Of a DNA stretch of 25,224 nt, positions 8,721 to 16,332 are shown piece after piece. The first letter of the stretch is position 1, and each line of letters begins with the position of its first letter. Location of the stretch: assembly GCA_041740935.1 (NCBI GenBank), contig JBGSLA010000238.1, positions 1-25,224 of the forward strand. The letters run 5' to 3'. Both the position numbers and the translations under genes were made by a program. The DNA comes from JBGSLA01 sp041740935 (GTDB lineage Bacteria > Desulfobacterota > Desulfobaccia > Desulfobaccales > 0-14-0-80-60-11). Below the pieces are notes generated by a model. It did no database searches, was not told the origin of the DNA, and saw nothing but the letters and a program-made list of their open reading frames with translations.

Positions 8721-8753
8721 GCCGCGTCGGGCGGGCGCCACCCGCCGATAGAA

Positions 8754-8781
8754 CCTTGGACTTTGGACCCTGGACTTTGGA
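8754..8781. repeat. Heptanucleotide tandem repeat, YYYTGGA x4
   Basis: Four back-to-back heptads: CCTTGGA, CTTTGGA, CCCTGGA, CTTTGGA. It lies upstream of the phoB leader. No protein coding is implied. Function unknown; similar heptad runs occur in intergenic DNA of several bacterial groups. Confidence 0.75.
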
Positions 8782-8839
8782 CTTGTCAGGACAGGTGTCA
8801 AAAAATACAAAACTCATCAAAATCAAATGAAAAATACAT

Positions 8840-8883
8840 CGGTTGGCAATATCATCTTTACAAAAAGGGCTGCCAACCGGAGG
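8840..8883 (+). promoter_or_regulatory. phoB leader hairpin abutting the ribosome binding site
   Basis: CGGTTGGCA (8840-8848) is perfectly complementary to TGCCAACCG (8871-8879), a 9-bp stem with a 22-nt loop. The last stem base, G8879, is also the first base of the Shine-Dalgarno GGAGG (8879-8883), and a further T-G wobble (8839/8880) would bury more of it. In RNA this could limit ribosome access; as DNA it could instead be an operator dyad. Confidence 0.5.
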
Positions 8884-8887
8884 AATT

Positions 8888-9574
8888 ATGGCCAAAGAAC
8901 ATATATTGGTGGTGGAAGACGAAGAGGACATCCTGGAATTGTTGCGCTACAACCTCACCAAAGAGGGTTTCCGGGTGACCGGGGTGACCTCGGGGGAGGA
9001 GGCCCTGCGCTCCGCCAAGACCCTGCTTCCGGATCTGATCCTTCTGGACCTGATGCTGCCGGGCATCGACGGCCTGGAGATCTGCCGCCGGCTCAAGCAG
9101 GACAGCCGCACCCAGCATCTGCCGGTGGTCATGGTCACCGCCAAGGGGGAGGAGGCGGACATCGTCACCGGGCTCGAGTTGGGCGCCGACGACTATGTCA
9201 CCAAACCCTTCAGCCCCCGGGTGCTCCTGGCCCGGGTGCGCTCGGTGCTCAGGCGCCGCACCCGCACGGTGCCCGGAGACGGGGACCCCATCAGCATCCA
9301 CGGCGTCCTCATCCACCCCGGCAGGCACGAGGTGGTCATCGAAGGGGAGGTGGTGGACCTCACCGCCACCGAGTTTCGCCTGCTGCATCTTTTGGCCCGG
9401 CGGCCCGGCTGGGTGTTCACCCGGGCCCAGATCGTCATGGGGGTGCACGGCGATGATTATCCCGTCTCCGACCGGTCCGTGGATGTGCAGGTGGTGGGCC
9501 TGCGGAAAAAATTAGGCCCCGTGGGCCAGTTCGTGGAGACGGTGCGGGGTGTGGGCTACCGCTTCAAGGAATAA
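8888..9574 (+). CDS. phoB: PhoB-type response regulator (OmpR family)
   Basis: A 228-residue transcription factor with an N-terminal receiver domain (about 4-120) and a C-terminal winged-helix DNA-binding domain (about 130-225). The receiver shows the acidic pocket E10/D11, phosphoacceptor D54 in LILLDLMLPG, T84 and K106 (KPFSPRVL). The C-terminal part has the LTATEFRLLHLLARRPG and VDVQVVGLRKKLG motifs and the final RGVGYRF of the OmpR/PhoB group. ATG 8888 is chosen over the in-frame TTG 8843 because GGAGG lies five bases upstream and because MAKEHILVVEDEED is the normal family start. The histidine kinase follows after three bases. Phosphate control is inferred from similarity and gene pairing; no pst or phoU gene is in the window. 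Confidence 0.9.
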   Translation: MAKEHILVVEDEEDILELLRYNLTKEGFRVTGVTSGEEALRSAKTLLPDLILLDLMLPGIDGLEICRRLKQDSRTQHLPVVMVTAKGEEADIVTGLELGADDYVTKPFSPRVLLARVRSVLRRRTRTVPGDGDPISIHGVLIHPGRHEVVIEGEVVDLTATEFRLLHLLARRPGWVFTRAQIVMGVHGDDYPVSDRSVDVQVVGLRKKLGPVGQFVETVRGVGYRFKE

Positions 9575-9577
9575 CCT

Positions 9578-11359
9578 GTGCGTCTGAAGAGCTATTTCAG
9601 TCAGATTTATACCGCGATGCTCCTCATCGCCTTACTGTCCGTCGTGTCCATAACCTGGATAACCTCGCGGTCCTGGAGCCATTTTTATCTGGCTGAGCTG
9701 GCCGGCGACCTGGAGGCCCGGGCCCGGCTGGCCGCGGTGCAGGTGGGCCAGAAGCTGGAGCGGGGCGAAACCGACCAGCTTGATGCCCTCTGCAAGGACT
9801 TGGGCAATCTCACCCAAACCCGCCTCACGGTGGTCCTGAGAAACGGCCGGGTGGCCGGGGATTCCCAGGGGGACATCGCCGCCATGGGCGACCACGGCGG
9901 CCGTCCCGAGATTCAAGCCGCGCTGGAAGGCAGGGTGGGGTCGGCCCAGCGCCTGAGTTCCATTCAGGACCAGTCCATGATGTATGTGGCCGTGCCGGTG
10001 ACGGCCAGGGGGCAGACGCCGGCGGTGGTGCGCACTGCCCTGCCTCTGAGCCACATCCGCCAGGCCCTTACCATGGTGTATGTCAAGGTGGGGCTGGGGA
10101 GCCTGGGGATCATCCTGTTGGCCGCGGGTTTGAGCCTGGTGCTGTCCCGGCGCCTGACCCGCCCCCTGGAGGAGTTTCGCCGGGGCGCGGAGCGCTTCGC
10201 CCGGGGGGATTTGAGCATCAAACTGCCCCGGCCGGACCTGGGGGAACTGGTGAGTCTGGGGGAGACCATGAACCACATGGCCTCCCAGCTGGATGAGCGC
10301 ATCGGCACCATCCTGCGGCAGCGCCAGGAGCAGGAGGCGGTGCTGGCCAGCATGGTGGAAGGGGTGATCGCGGTGGACAGCCGCTCCCAGGTCATTTCCC
10401 TGAACCGGGCCGCGGCCCACCTCCTGGGGGTGGAGCCGGCCATGGCCATCCAGCGCAGCATCACCGAGGTGGTGGAAAACCCCGACCTGCAATGGTTTGT
10501 CACCCGATCGCTGGCGGCCTCCGAGCCCATCGAAGGGGAGATCACCCTCCAGGGGGAAAAGACCCGCTTCCTGCAGGCCCACGGCACCACCCTCAAAGAC
10601 CCTTACGGCAAGGCCTTCGGGGTGCTCATCGTCATCCACGACGTCACCCGGCTGCGCCAGTTGGAAAACGCCCGCCGGGACTTTGTGGCCAACGTCTCCC
10701 ACGAACTCAAGACCCCCATCACCTCCATCAAAGGCTTCGTGGAGACCCTCCTGGAAGGAGCCATGTCGGACCCCAAACATGCCGGGGAATTTCTGCGCAT
10801 CATCGGCCGCCAGGCCGACCGCCTGGGGGCCATCATCGAAGATCTGCTCAGCCTGTCCCGCATCGAGCAGGAAGCGGAGCAGGGCAAAATCCTGCTGGCC
10901 GGCGGCAGGCTCAAGACCGTGCTCAAGGCCGCCATCCAGGTCTGCAACACCCGCAGCCTGGAAAAAAAGATTGACGTCAGCCTCAGCTGCCCGGAAGATT
11001 TGCGGGCCAAAATCAACGGCCCGCTCCTGGAGCAGGCCCTGATCAATCTTATTGATAATGCCGTGAAATACAGCGACCCGGGCAGCCTGGTCCGGGTGGA
11101 GGCCGGGGAGGAAGACGGCCAGGTGGTGGTCAAGGTCACGGACCAGGGAGTGGGCATCGCCAAGGAGCACCTGCCCCGGCTGTTCGAGCGCTTTTATCGG
11201 GTGGACCCCAGCCGCAGCCGCAAGGTGGGGGGCACCGGGCTCGGCCTGGCCATTGTCAAGCATATCGCCCAGGCCCACGGCGGCAAGGTGGAGGTGGAAA
11301 GCACCCCCGGCCAGGGGAGCACCTTTACCCTTTTCCTGCAGGATGACCGGAGGGATTGA
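9578..11359 (+). CDS. phoR: PhoR-type sensor histidine kinase
   Basis: A 593-residue membrane kinase, partner of the preceding regulator. Order of parts: TM1 (about 9-29), an extracytoplasmic region of about 130 residues, TM2 (about 167-189), HAMP (about 190-242), a PAS domain (about 253-355, starting VLASMVEGVIAVD), the HisKA domain with phospho-accepting H375 in NVSHELKTPITSIKGF, and the ATPase domain with N494 (LIDNAVKYS), the G1 box DQGVGIAKEHLPRLFERFYR and G2 GGTGLGLAIVKH. The large extracytoplasmic domain plus PAS is the Gram-positive/deltaproteobacterial PhoR design, unlike the short E. coli protein. It starts at GTG 9578, three bases after the phoB stop, so translation is probably coupled. 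What it senses is not shown by the sequence. Confidence 0.9.
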   Translation: MRLKSYFSQIYTAMLLIALLSVVSITWITSRSWSHFYLAELAGDLEARARLAAVQVGQKLERGETDQLDALCKDLGNLTQTRLTVVLRNGRVAGDSQGDIAAMGDHGGRPEIQAALEGRVGSAQRLSSIQDQSMMYVAVPVTARGQTPAVVRTALPLSHIRQALTMVYVKVGLGSLGIILLAAGLSLVLSRRLTRPLEEFRRGAERFARGDLSIKLPRPDLGELVSLGETMNHMASQLDERIGTILRQRQEQEAVLASMVEGVIAVDSRSQVISLNRAAAHLLGVEPAMAIQRSITEVVENPDLQWFVTRSLAASEPIEGEITLQGEKTRFLQAHGTTLKDPYGKAFGVLIVIHDVTRLRQLENARRDFVANVSHELKTPITSIKGFVETLLEGAMSDPKHAGEFLRIIGRQADRLGAIIEDLLSLSRIEQEAEQGKILLAGGRLKTVLKAAIQVCNTRSLEKKIDVSLSCPEDLRAKINGPLLEQALINLIDNAVKYSDPGSLVRVEAGEEDGQVVVKVTDQGVGIAKEHLPRLFERFYRVDPSRSRKVGGTGLGLAIVKHIAQAHGGKVEVESTPGQGSTFTLFLQDDRRD

Positions 11360-11429
11360 GGGCAACAGAAGAGTGAGACAATCCCGCCTTTTCAGGGCGG
11401 CGGCCCATGGGCCTGCGCTCTCTCAAAAC

Positions 11430-11531
11430 CAGGAAAAATTCGGTGGGGCGGGCCTTAAGTGCCCGCCAGAACATCGGGCGGCCAGAGACGGCCGCCCCAC
11501 CAGAATCTGGCCGCCTGCGAAACTTTTCGGA
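11430..11531. repeat. Palindromic element B2 between convergent phoR and usp
   Basis: Starts with CAGGAAAAATTC and GGTGGGGCGG (11442-11451), paired with CCGCCCCACC (11492-11501), and ends with AACTTTTCGG. It shares 26 identical leading bases with B1. The DNA just before it (11394-11430, with CCCATGGGCC and CTCTCTCAAAACC) is also partly shared with 16446-16489 ahead of element C1, so the repeated unit is longer than the hairpin. It could act as a terminator for both convergent genes. Confidence 0.75.
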
Positions 11532-11548
11532 GCAAAAACCTGACGCCC

Positions 11549-12397
11549 TCAGCTTTTCACCACCAGGACCGGACTCTGAGTCTGGGCGATGACCCGCTCG
11601 GTGGTGCTCCCCATGAGAAGTCTCTTTAATCCAGTGAGACCATGAGTACCCATGACGATCAGGCCGACCTGCTCTTTCTGGGCAAGCTCGATTATGATGT
11701 TATAAGGCTCGGAGCTGTCCCGCACGAAGCCTTTGAAGGGGATGCCCCGGGCATCGGCCTGTTTTTTGATGCCCGCCACGTAGGTCTCCAGCTTGGCGAT
11801 TTTGTCCTCCACCACCTGGGGCGCAATGGAATAAATCTCCGGGGAGATCTCCAAGATGGAAATCACCTGGAGTTCAGTCCCGTAGGCTTCGGCAAAATCC
11901 AAGGCCCGGATGGTGGCCCGCCGGCCATATTCCGAGCCGCCGGTGCACAGCAGAATCCGGTTCAGGCCCAGCGTGGCTTTTTCCGGAAAGACCAGCACAT
12001 CCTTGACGCTGTAGCCGATGACCTTGGCGGTGGTGTCTCCCATCAAAGTCTTTTCCAAAGAGAGCATGCCCTTGGCGCCCAGGACGATGAGGTCGCAGTT
12101 TTCTGATTCCGACAGATCGACCAGTCGTTCGTGGGGCAGGCCCATGGCGCAGATGCCGATAATCTCGGCGCCGGCGGCTTTGGCCATTTCGGTGGCTTTG
12201 GTCAGGGCGGTTTCGCAGGGCTCCTGCAACACTTGTTGAATGGCCTCCCCCATCCCGATTTTTAAATCAAGGGTATAGGGCGGAGCCACGGCAACCACCA
12301 GGGTCCCTTCTTTTGACAGGCGGAAGGATTCTTCCAGGGCGTGCAGGCTTGAGGCGGAGCCGTCCACCCCCACCAGAAGCTTCTTGTATTTGGCCAT
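11549..12397 (-). CDS. Tandem universal stress protein (two UspA domains)
   Basis: A 282-residue soluble cytoplasmic protein made of two Usp folds, roughly residues 1-140 and 145-282. The second domain has the ATP-binding pattern G-x2-G-x9-G-S-T (GTHGLTGLKRLLMGST); in the first the matching stretch reads GAKGMLSLEKTLMGDT, with Asp in place of Ser, so the two halves may differ in nucleotide binding. The start ATG 12397 follows GGGAG by about seven bases on the minus strand. Usp proteins of this kind are induced by starvation, oxidants and energy stress and often sit beside transporters. It is upstream-isolated: 157 bases separate it from livF, in the same direction, so read-through from the liv operon is possible. 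The stop lies next to element B2. Confidence 0.9.
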   Translation of the reverse strand: MAKYKKLLVGVDGSASSLHALEESFRLSKEGTLVVAVAPPYTLDLKIGMGEAIQQVLQEPCETALTKATEMAKAAGAEIIGICAMGLPHERLVDLSESENCDLIVLGAKGMLSLEKTLMGDTTAKVIGYSVKDVLVFPEKATLGLNRILLCTGGSEYGRRATIRALDFAEAYGTELQVISILEISPEIYSIAPQVVEDKIAKLETYVAGIKKQADARGIPFKGFVRDSSEPYNIIIELAQKEQVGLIVMGTHGLTGLKRLLMGSTTERVIAQTQSPVLVVKS

Positions 12398-12554
12398 AAT
12401 TTTCTCCCGAAGTGAAATCGCTGACGAAGCTGTCTATGATGGGGGCGCCTTTTCCTTGCAGGGCTCAGACCCCCGTGAAACCGATGCAAAAGTATGCATT
12501 ATTTCTCAAAATCTTGTCAAGACCAATCCCCGCCCCGGGGATGGGTTTCGGGTT

Positions 12555-13280
12555 TTAGCCGAAAAAGAGGATCTCCTGGAGACGCCGGTCCTGCAACAGG
12601 TCCACCCCCGCGCCGGAACAGGTTATTCTGCCGTCCTCCAGGATATAGGCCTGCGCGGCGATCTTCAGGACCCGGCGGATATGCTGCCCCGAGATCAAGA
12701 GGGTAAGGCCCGAGTGGGCCAGGTCCCGGAAGGAATTGCAAAACCGGCCCACCAGTTTGGGGCTCAGGCCCATGAAGGGTTCATCCAGCAGCAGAAGGCG
12801 GGGCCCCGGCATCAGCCCCCGCCCCAGGGTGACCATGCGCTGCTGGCCGCCGCTCAACAGGCCGGCCTGGAAGTGCATCCGGTGGCGCAGTTCCGGGAAG
12901 ATCTGCAGAACCTGGTCCAGGTGCTGGCCGAGCCCCTGTCGCTGCCGGTAAGCCCCTACTTCCAGGTTTTCCAGCACGCTCATCTGGGGAAAAACCCGCA
13001 TGCCCTCCGGCACGTATACCAGACCCCGCTGCACCACCTCCCAGGCCGGCAGGTGCTGGATGGGCTCGCCCTCCCAAAGAATCTCCCCGGCACCCCCCCG
13101 GTGCAGGCCGGCCAGAACCTTGAGGAGAGTGGTTTTGCCGGCGCCGTCCGCCCCGACGATGGCGGTGAGGTGTTGGCGCCGGACGGTGAGATTGATGCCT
13201 TGCAGGACCGGGACCCCCTGGTAGGCGAAATTCAGGCGGCGGACCTCCAGCAGAGGGAGAGAAGGATCGGGTTGGGTCAT
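12555..13280 (-). CDS. livF: Branched-chain amino-acid-type ABC importer, ATPase LivF
   Basis: An ATP-binding subunit of about 241 residues that powers the importer together with LivG. Motifs in order: Walker A GADGAGKTT, Q-loop region YVPEGMRVFPQMSVLENLEVGAY typical of LivF, signature LLSGGQQRM, Walker B LLLLDEPFMGLSP. The usual H-loop area (EQN in many LivF proteins) reads SGQH. The frame is open upstream to 13511, but that extra part translates repeat DNA (elements D1/E1), so ATG 13280 (MTQPDPSLPLLEV) is chosen; MDP at 13289 is an alternative. No strong Shine-Dalgarno is seen. It is separated from livG by about 370 bases of repeats, so it may be expressed differently from the rest of the operon. 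Confidence 0.88.
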   Translation of the reverse strand: MTQPDPSLPLLEVRRLNFAYQGVPVLQGINLTVRRQHLTAIVGADGAGKTTLLKVLAGLHRGGAGEILWEGEPIQHLPAWEVVQRGLVYVPEGMRVFPQMSVLENLEVGAYRQRQGLGQHLDQVLQIFPELRHRMHFQAGLLSGGQQRMVTLGRGLMPGPRLLLLDEPFMGLSPKLVGRFCNSFRDLAHSGLTLLISGQHIRRVLKIAAQAYILEDGRITCSGAGVDLLQDRRLQEILFFG

Positions 13281-13377
13281 GGGGTCCATCCAGGGTGGTG
13301 TTCGGCATGGCGCCAAAGGTTTTTCATTCTTGCTCCCGGGCTCCCGCCTAGGAACCGGCTTGCCCGTCAAGTTCCTG

Positions 13378-13473
13378 TTATGGAAAGTCGGCATGTTGTA
13401 GGGGCAGGCGCCCTCGCCTGCCCTCCGTGGACAGCCGAGGGCGGCTGTCCCTACAACAGAAAAGGCTGTTACG
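13378..13473 (+). repeat. Cloverleaf-like palindromic element D1 (inside the liv operon)
   Basis: Outer arms TTGTAGGG (13396-13403) and CCCTACAA (13449-13456) enclose two hairpins: GGGCAGGCG/CGCCTGCCC (13402-13410, 13415-13423; loop CCCT) and GGACAGCC/GGCTGTCC (13429-13436, 13443-13450; loop GAGGGC). Flanks carry GGAAAG on the left and GAAAAGG on the right. D2 is a near-identical copy in the same orientation, D3 is inverted. Confidence 0.8.
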
Positions 13474-13555
13474 AAAAGTTTTTCGTAGGCGCGTCTTACG
13501 CACCCATTCATCAGAAAAAACGGCGGGCGGAGCCCGCCCTACGCGGCTTTTCAGG
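13470..13555 (+). repeat. Palindromic element E1, abutting D1
   Basis: The ends ACGAAAAG...CGTAGG and, on the other strand, CTGAAAAG...CGTAGGG are inverted repeats. The core stem GGCGGGC (13522-13528) / GCCCGCC (13532-13538) is closed by GGA. A second small stem, TGGGCG/CGCCCA with loop GGA, lies just outside at 13561-13575. Together with D1 it fills most of the livG-livF gap (13281-13652); nothing else is seen there except the heptad run. Confidence 0.7.
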
Positions 13556-13620
13556 CTCTATGGGCGGGACGCCCACTACGTATCCAACTGCCTGATACGC
13601 TTTGTTATCTTATTATTTTT

Positions 13621-13641
13621 CCGAAACCTGAAAACCGAAAA
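13621..13641. repeat. Heptad repeat CYGAAAN x3 just downstream of livG
   Basis: CCGAAAC, CTGAAAA, CCGAAAA in tandem, 11 bases past the livG stop on its 3' side. The same heptad occurs at 18314-18334 in the same position relative to another minus-strand gene. Confidence 0.65.
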
Positions 13642-13652
13642 CCCTGATAAAA

Positions 13653-14399
13653 TCAGCCCTCTTCCGCGGCCGCGGCCGCGGTCCCCAGGTAGGCGGCCTC
13701 CACCCGGGGATCGTGGATGATGGTCTGGGGCGGGCCCTGGGCGATGATCTGCCCCTCATCCAGGGCCAGCAGGCGGTCTGACACCGGCACCACCAGATTG
13801 AGCAGGTGGTCGGTCAACACCAGGGTCAGACCCTGGCCCCGCAGTTTGGCCATCAGATCGGTCAACTGTTTCACCGCCTTGAGGCTCAGCCCTGCGGCAA
13901 TTTCATCCAACAGCAACAGCCGGGGCCGGGTGGCCAGGGCCCGGGCCAATTCCAGCAAGCGCTGCTGCATGAGGGTGAGTTCCCGGGCGGGTGCGGCCTC
14001 TTTGTCCGCCAATCCCACCACTTCCAGCAGGCCCCGGGCCGCGTCCCGGGCCTGGGCTGCGGGGGGGTGAGGCTCCCGGCCGAACCAGGCGCCCATCATG
14101 ACATTTTCCAGGACGGTCATCTCCGGAAAGACCTGGGGGGTCTGGAAGGTGCGGGCCATGCCCCCCCGGCCCCGGCGGTCCGGCGGCCAGCGGGTGATCT
14201 TGCGGCCATAAAAGAAAATATCCCCCCCGGACGGCGCCAGCCAGCCGGCGATGAGGTTGAACAGGGTGGTTTTGCCGGCGCCGTTGGGCCCGATGATGCC
14301 CAGGGCCTCCCCCTCCTCCAGGGCAAAGGTCACCTCCCGGAGCACGCCCTGCTCCCCGAAGTGCTTGCTCAGGCCCCGAACCTTGAGACAGGTGGTCAT
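13653..14399 (-). CDS. livG: Branched-chain amino-acid-type ABC importer, ATPase LivG
   Basis: A 248-residue ATPase subunit. Walker A is GPNGAGKTT, the Q-loop region is ARTFQTPQVFPEMTVLENVMMGAW as in LivG, and Walker B is RLLLLDEIAAGL with the catalytic Glu kept; TDHLL supplies the H-loop His. The ABC signature is unusual: LTLMQQRLLELARAL where LivG proteins have L-(S/A)-Y-G-(Q/D)-Q, so the normally invariant Gly is Met. The usual long LivG insert is present. ATG 14399 overlaps the livM stop as ATGA, with GGAGGGGG about six bases upstream inside livM, so translation is coupled. It works with LivF on the cytoplasmic side of LivH/LivM. Confidence 0.9.
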   Translation of the reverse strand: MTTCLKVRGLSKHFGEQGVLREVTFALEEGEALGIIGPNGAGKTTLFNLIAGWLAPSGGDIFFYGRKITRWPPDRRGRGGMARTFQTPQVFPEMTVLENVMMGAWFGREPHPPAAQARDAARGLLEVVGLADKEAAPARELTLMQQRLLELARALATRPRLLLLDEIAAGLSLKAVKQLTDLMAKLRGQGLTLVLTDHLLNLVVPVSDRLLALDEGQIIAQGPPQTIIHDPRVEAAYLGTAAAAAEEG

Positions 14400-15349
14400 T
14401 TCAACCCCCTCCAGGCTGAAATGCCCTGGGGAAAGAAAAAAATGGTCAGGATGATCACCACCCCGTACACCCCGGCGTGGCCCATGGGAAAAAGGGGCTG
14501 GAACACCAGCTGCTCCAGGGGATAGAGGATGAGCGCTCCCAAAACGGGGCCGTAAAACAGGCGGCGCCCGCCGAAGATGCTGAAAATGAGCGGCAGGGCG
14601 GAGAGGTGCAGGTTGAACACCAGGGGCGGCTCCACCAGGCCTAAAAGGTGGACATAAAAACCCCCGCAGAGGGCCGTCAGATAGGCGCTGCCCAAGAGGG
14701 CCCTGGCCCGCTCCCGGTCGGCCCGGATGCCGATGGCGATGGCCGCGGTTTCATTTTCCCGCAGGGCCCGCAAGGCCCAGCCCCAGCGGGAGCCCATGAT
14801 CTGCCTCAGGAGGACGGCGGTCGCCAGGACCAGGGCCAGAAGCAGATAGTATTGGGCCTTCAGGTCGAACCCCAGGTCCACCTGCCAGCCCCCCAGGGTC
14901 AGGACGGGAAGCTTGCTGAGGCCGGTCATCCCCATGGAGCCGTAAGTCAGGGAGTCCCAATTGTCAAGAATGACTTTGGGTATTTCCATGGCGGCCAGGG
15001 AGGCCAGGCCGAGGTAGACCCCCCGAAGCCGCCGGAAACCGAGATTCCACAGGATACCGAAGGCCAGACCGGCCAGGGCCCCGAGCGGTATGGTGGCCAC
15101 GGTGGACCACTGCCAGTGGTGGCTGAGGAGGGCCGAGCCATAGGCTCCCAGCCCGAAGAAGGCCGCGTGGCCCAGGGACACCGCACCGGACAGGGCATAG
15201 AGATTCCAGGCCAGGGCCAGGGTCCCGTAGAGGCAGGCCATGCCCATCACCTGGAGGTAGAGGGACGCATCCTGGAACACCAGGGGCCAGACCGCCAGGG
15301 CCAGGGCCGCGGCCGCCGGCCCTATGGAAGACCAATGAGGTTTCTCCAT
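14396..15349 (-). CDS. livM: Branched-chain amino-acid-type ABC importer, permease LivM
   Basis: A 317-residue membrane permease with about nine to ten hydrophobic helices. Family marks are SGAVSLGHAAFFGLGAYGSALL near residue 60, LGLASLAAMEIPKVILDNWDSLTYGSMGM near residue 120, and the ALRENETAAIAIG loop that contacts the ATPase. It pairs with LivH to form the channel. ATG 15349 has no Shine-Dalgarno; the bases ahead of it, read on this strand, are CCTCC-like. A 15-codon frame (starting ATG 15402, ending at 15357) stops eight bases before it and could couple its translation. Its stop overlaps the livG start. Confidence 0.9.
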   Translation of the reverse strand: MEKPHWSSIGPAAAALALAVWPLVFQDASLYLQVMGMACLYGTLALAWNLYALSGAVSLGHAAFFGLGAYGSALLSHHWQWSTVATIPLGALAGLAFGILWNLGFRRLRGVYLGLASLAAMEIPKVILDNWDSLTYGSMGMTGLSKLPVLTLGGWQVDLGFDLKAQYYLLLALVLATAVLLRQIMGSRWGWALRALRENETAAIAIGIRADRERARALLGSAYLTALCGGFYVHLLGLVEPPLVFNLHLSALPLIFSIFGGRRLFYGPVLGALILYPLEQLVFQPLFPMGHAGVYGVVIILTIFFFPQGISAWRGLK

Positions 15350-15441
15350 AAGGAGGTCACGCAGTCATGACATTATCAAAGACCTGCAGGGTGACGGCGA
15401 TCATTCCACAAAACCATGGGCGTCGATTAACCACGCCGGGG

Positions 15442-16317
15442 CTACTCCTGCTTCCGGGCGGCGATGCCCTCCGGGCGCCAGGCCAACAGGGCCAGAAGAA
15501 GTGCGGCCGCCACCAGTTCCCGCCAGCGGCTGCCCATGGCCAGGATGGCGGCCGACTCCACCAGGCCCAGGACCCAGCCCCCCACCAGCAGGGTGCGGAT
15601 GCGGCCGACCCCGGCAAAGATCGTCAGAATAATGGCAATCAGGGTGGCGTCGACCCCGGCGGTGGGAAAAAGATACATATTTTGCCCGTACAACGGCCCC
15701 GCCAGGCCGATGAGCATGCCCCCCAGGCCGAAGGCGATGAAGGCCATGCGGTTGATATTGATGCCCGCCACCTGGGCCGCCTCCGGGTCCTGGATGGTGG
15801 CCCTGAGGGCCTTGCCCAGAAAGGTCCGGTGCAGCAGGAGATGCACCGCCCCGGTGGCCAAAAGCGACAGCAGCACCAGGAGAATCTGGCTTCCCGAGAC
15901 CGCGACCTCAAGGCCCGGGAGCGTGAGGCCGGGCAATTCCGGGCGGATCAGGCGGTAGTCGGCGGAAAACAGCACCAGCATGAGGTTTTGCAGCAACAGG
16001 GCCAGGCCGAAGGTGACCACCAGGGTGTTCAGGCCGTAAGGCTCCCCCAGCCGCCGGAGCAACAGGCACAGGGGCAGGGCCGCCAGGGCCATGACCGCCA
16101 GGCACAGGGGCAGGGTCAACAGAAAGGGGACCTGGCAGAATTTCCACAACGCGAAGGCCAGATAGCCGGAGAGCACAATCAACTCGCCGTGGGCCAGGTT
16201 GAAGGCCCGGGCAATGCCGAAAATCAGGGAAAACCCCAGGGCCACCAGGGCGTAGAACGATCCCAGGGAAAAGCCGGTGGTGAAAATATAGGCCCAGGGC
16301 CAGGCGTTGCTTGACAT
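15442..16317 (-). CDS. livH: Branched-chain amino-acid-type ABC importer, permease LivH
   Basis: A permease of about 291 residues with eight or so hydrophobic helices. GFSLIFGIARAFNLAHGELIVLSGYLAF near residue 30 is the classic LivH motif, and the C-terminal half has VDATLIAIILTIFAGVGRIRTLLVGGWVLGLVES. ATG 16317 is preferred; GTG 16323, two codons upstream, is possible, and GGTGG lies within that short stretch. It comes 92 bases before livM, and about 370 bases of repeat DNA separate it from livK upstream. It forms the transmembrane pathway with LivM. Confidence 0.9.
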   Translation of the reverse strand: MSSNAWPWAYIFTTGFSLGSFYALVALGFSLIFGIARAFNLAHGELIVLSGYLAFALWKFCQVPFLLTLPLCLAVMALAALPLCLLLRRLGEPYGLNTLVVTFGLALLLQNLMLVLFSADYRLIRPELPGLTLPGLEVAVSGSQILLVLLSLLATGAVHLLLHRTFLGKALRATIQDPEAAQVAGININRMAFIAFGLGGMLIGLAGPLYGQNMYLFPTAGVDATLIAIILTIFAGVGRIRTLLVGGWVLGLVESAAILAMGSRWRELVAAALLLALLAWRPEGIAARKQE

Positions 16318-16332
16318 GACCACCGATTTTTT

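Larger units (their letters stand above)
8274..8839. other. Gene-free spacer between the formate dehydrogenase and pho operons
   Basis: About 570 bases with no convincing gene. From the left: a GC-rich stretch with nothing recognisable (8274-8400), a short AT patch (about 8402-8425, ATTTTATAAAATATATAG) that could hold a promoter, element A2 (8475-8592), element B1 (8621-8720), a heptad repeat (8754-8781), and the AT-rich phoB leader/promoter region (8790-8839). Short frames here translate the repeats and are not genes. Confidence 0.6.

Noticed and set aside
8388..8810. Short frames on both strands between hybB and phoB
   Set aside because: They consist of translated A2, B1 and heptad repeat DNA and appear again, with similar peptides, wherever these repeats occur.
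8843..8887. TTG start for phoB, adding 15 residues
   Set aside because: The start would lie within the leader hairpin with no ribosome site; ATG 8888 has GGAGG at good spacing and the family-typical start.
9632..11365. Minus-strand frame of 577 codons under phoR
   Set aside because: Same reason: it mirrors the kinase codons and has no recognisable fold or ribosome site.
13281..13511. N-terminal extension of livF
   Set aside because: The extra 77 codons are the translation of palindromic elements D1 and E1; LivF proteins start at the MTQPDPSLPLLEV position.
15367..16314. Plus-strand frame of 315 codons with AGGAGG ten bases before its ATG
   Set aside because: It is antisense to livH, whose motifs are clear. 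The product is a Gln/Gly/Pro/His-rich low-complexity chain typical of GC-rich shadow frames; the Shine-Dalgarno match is chance.
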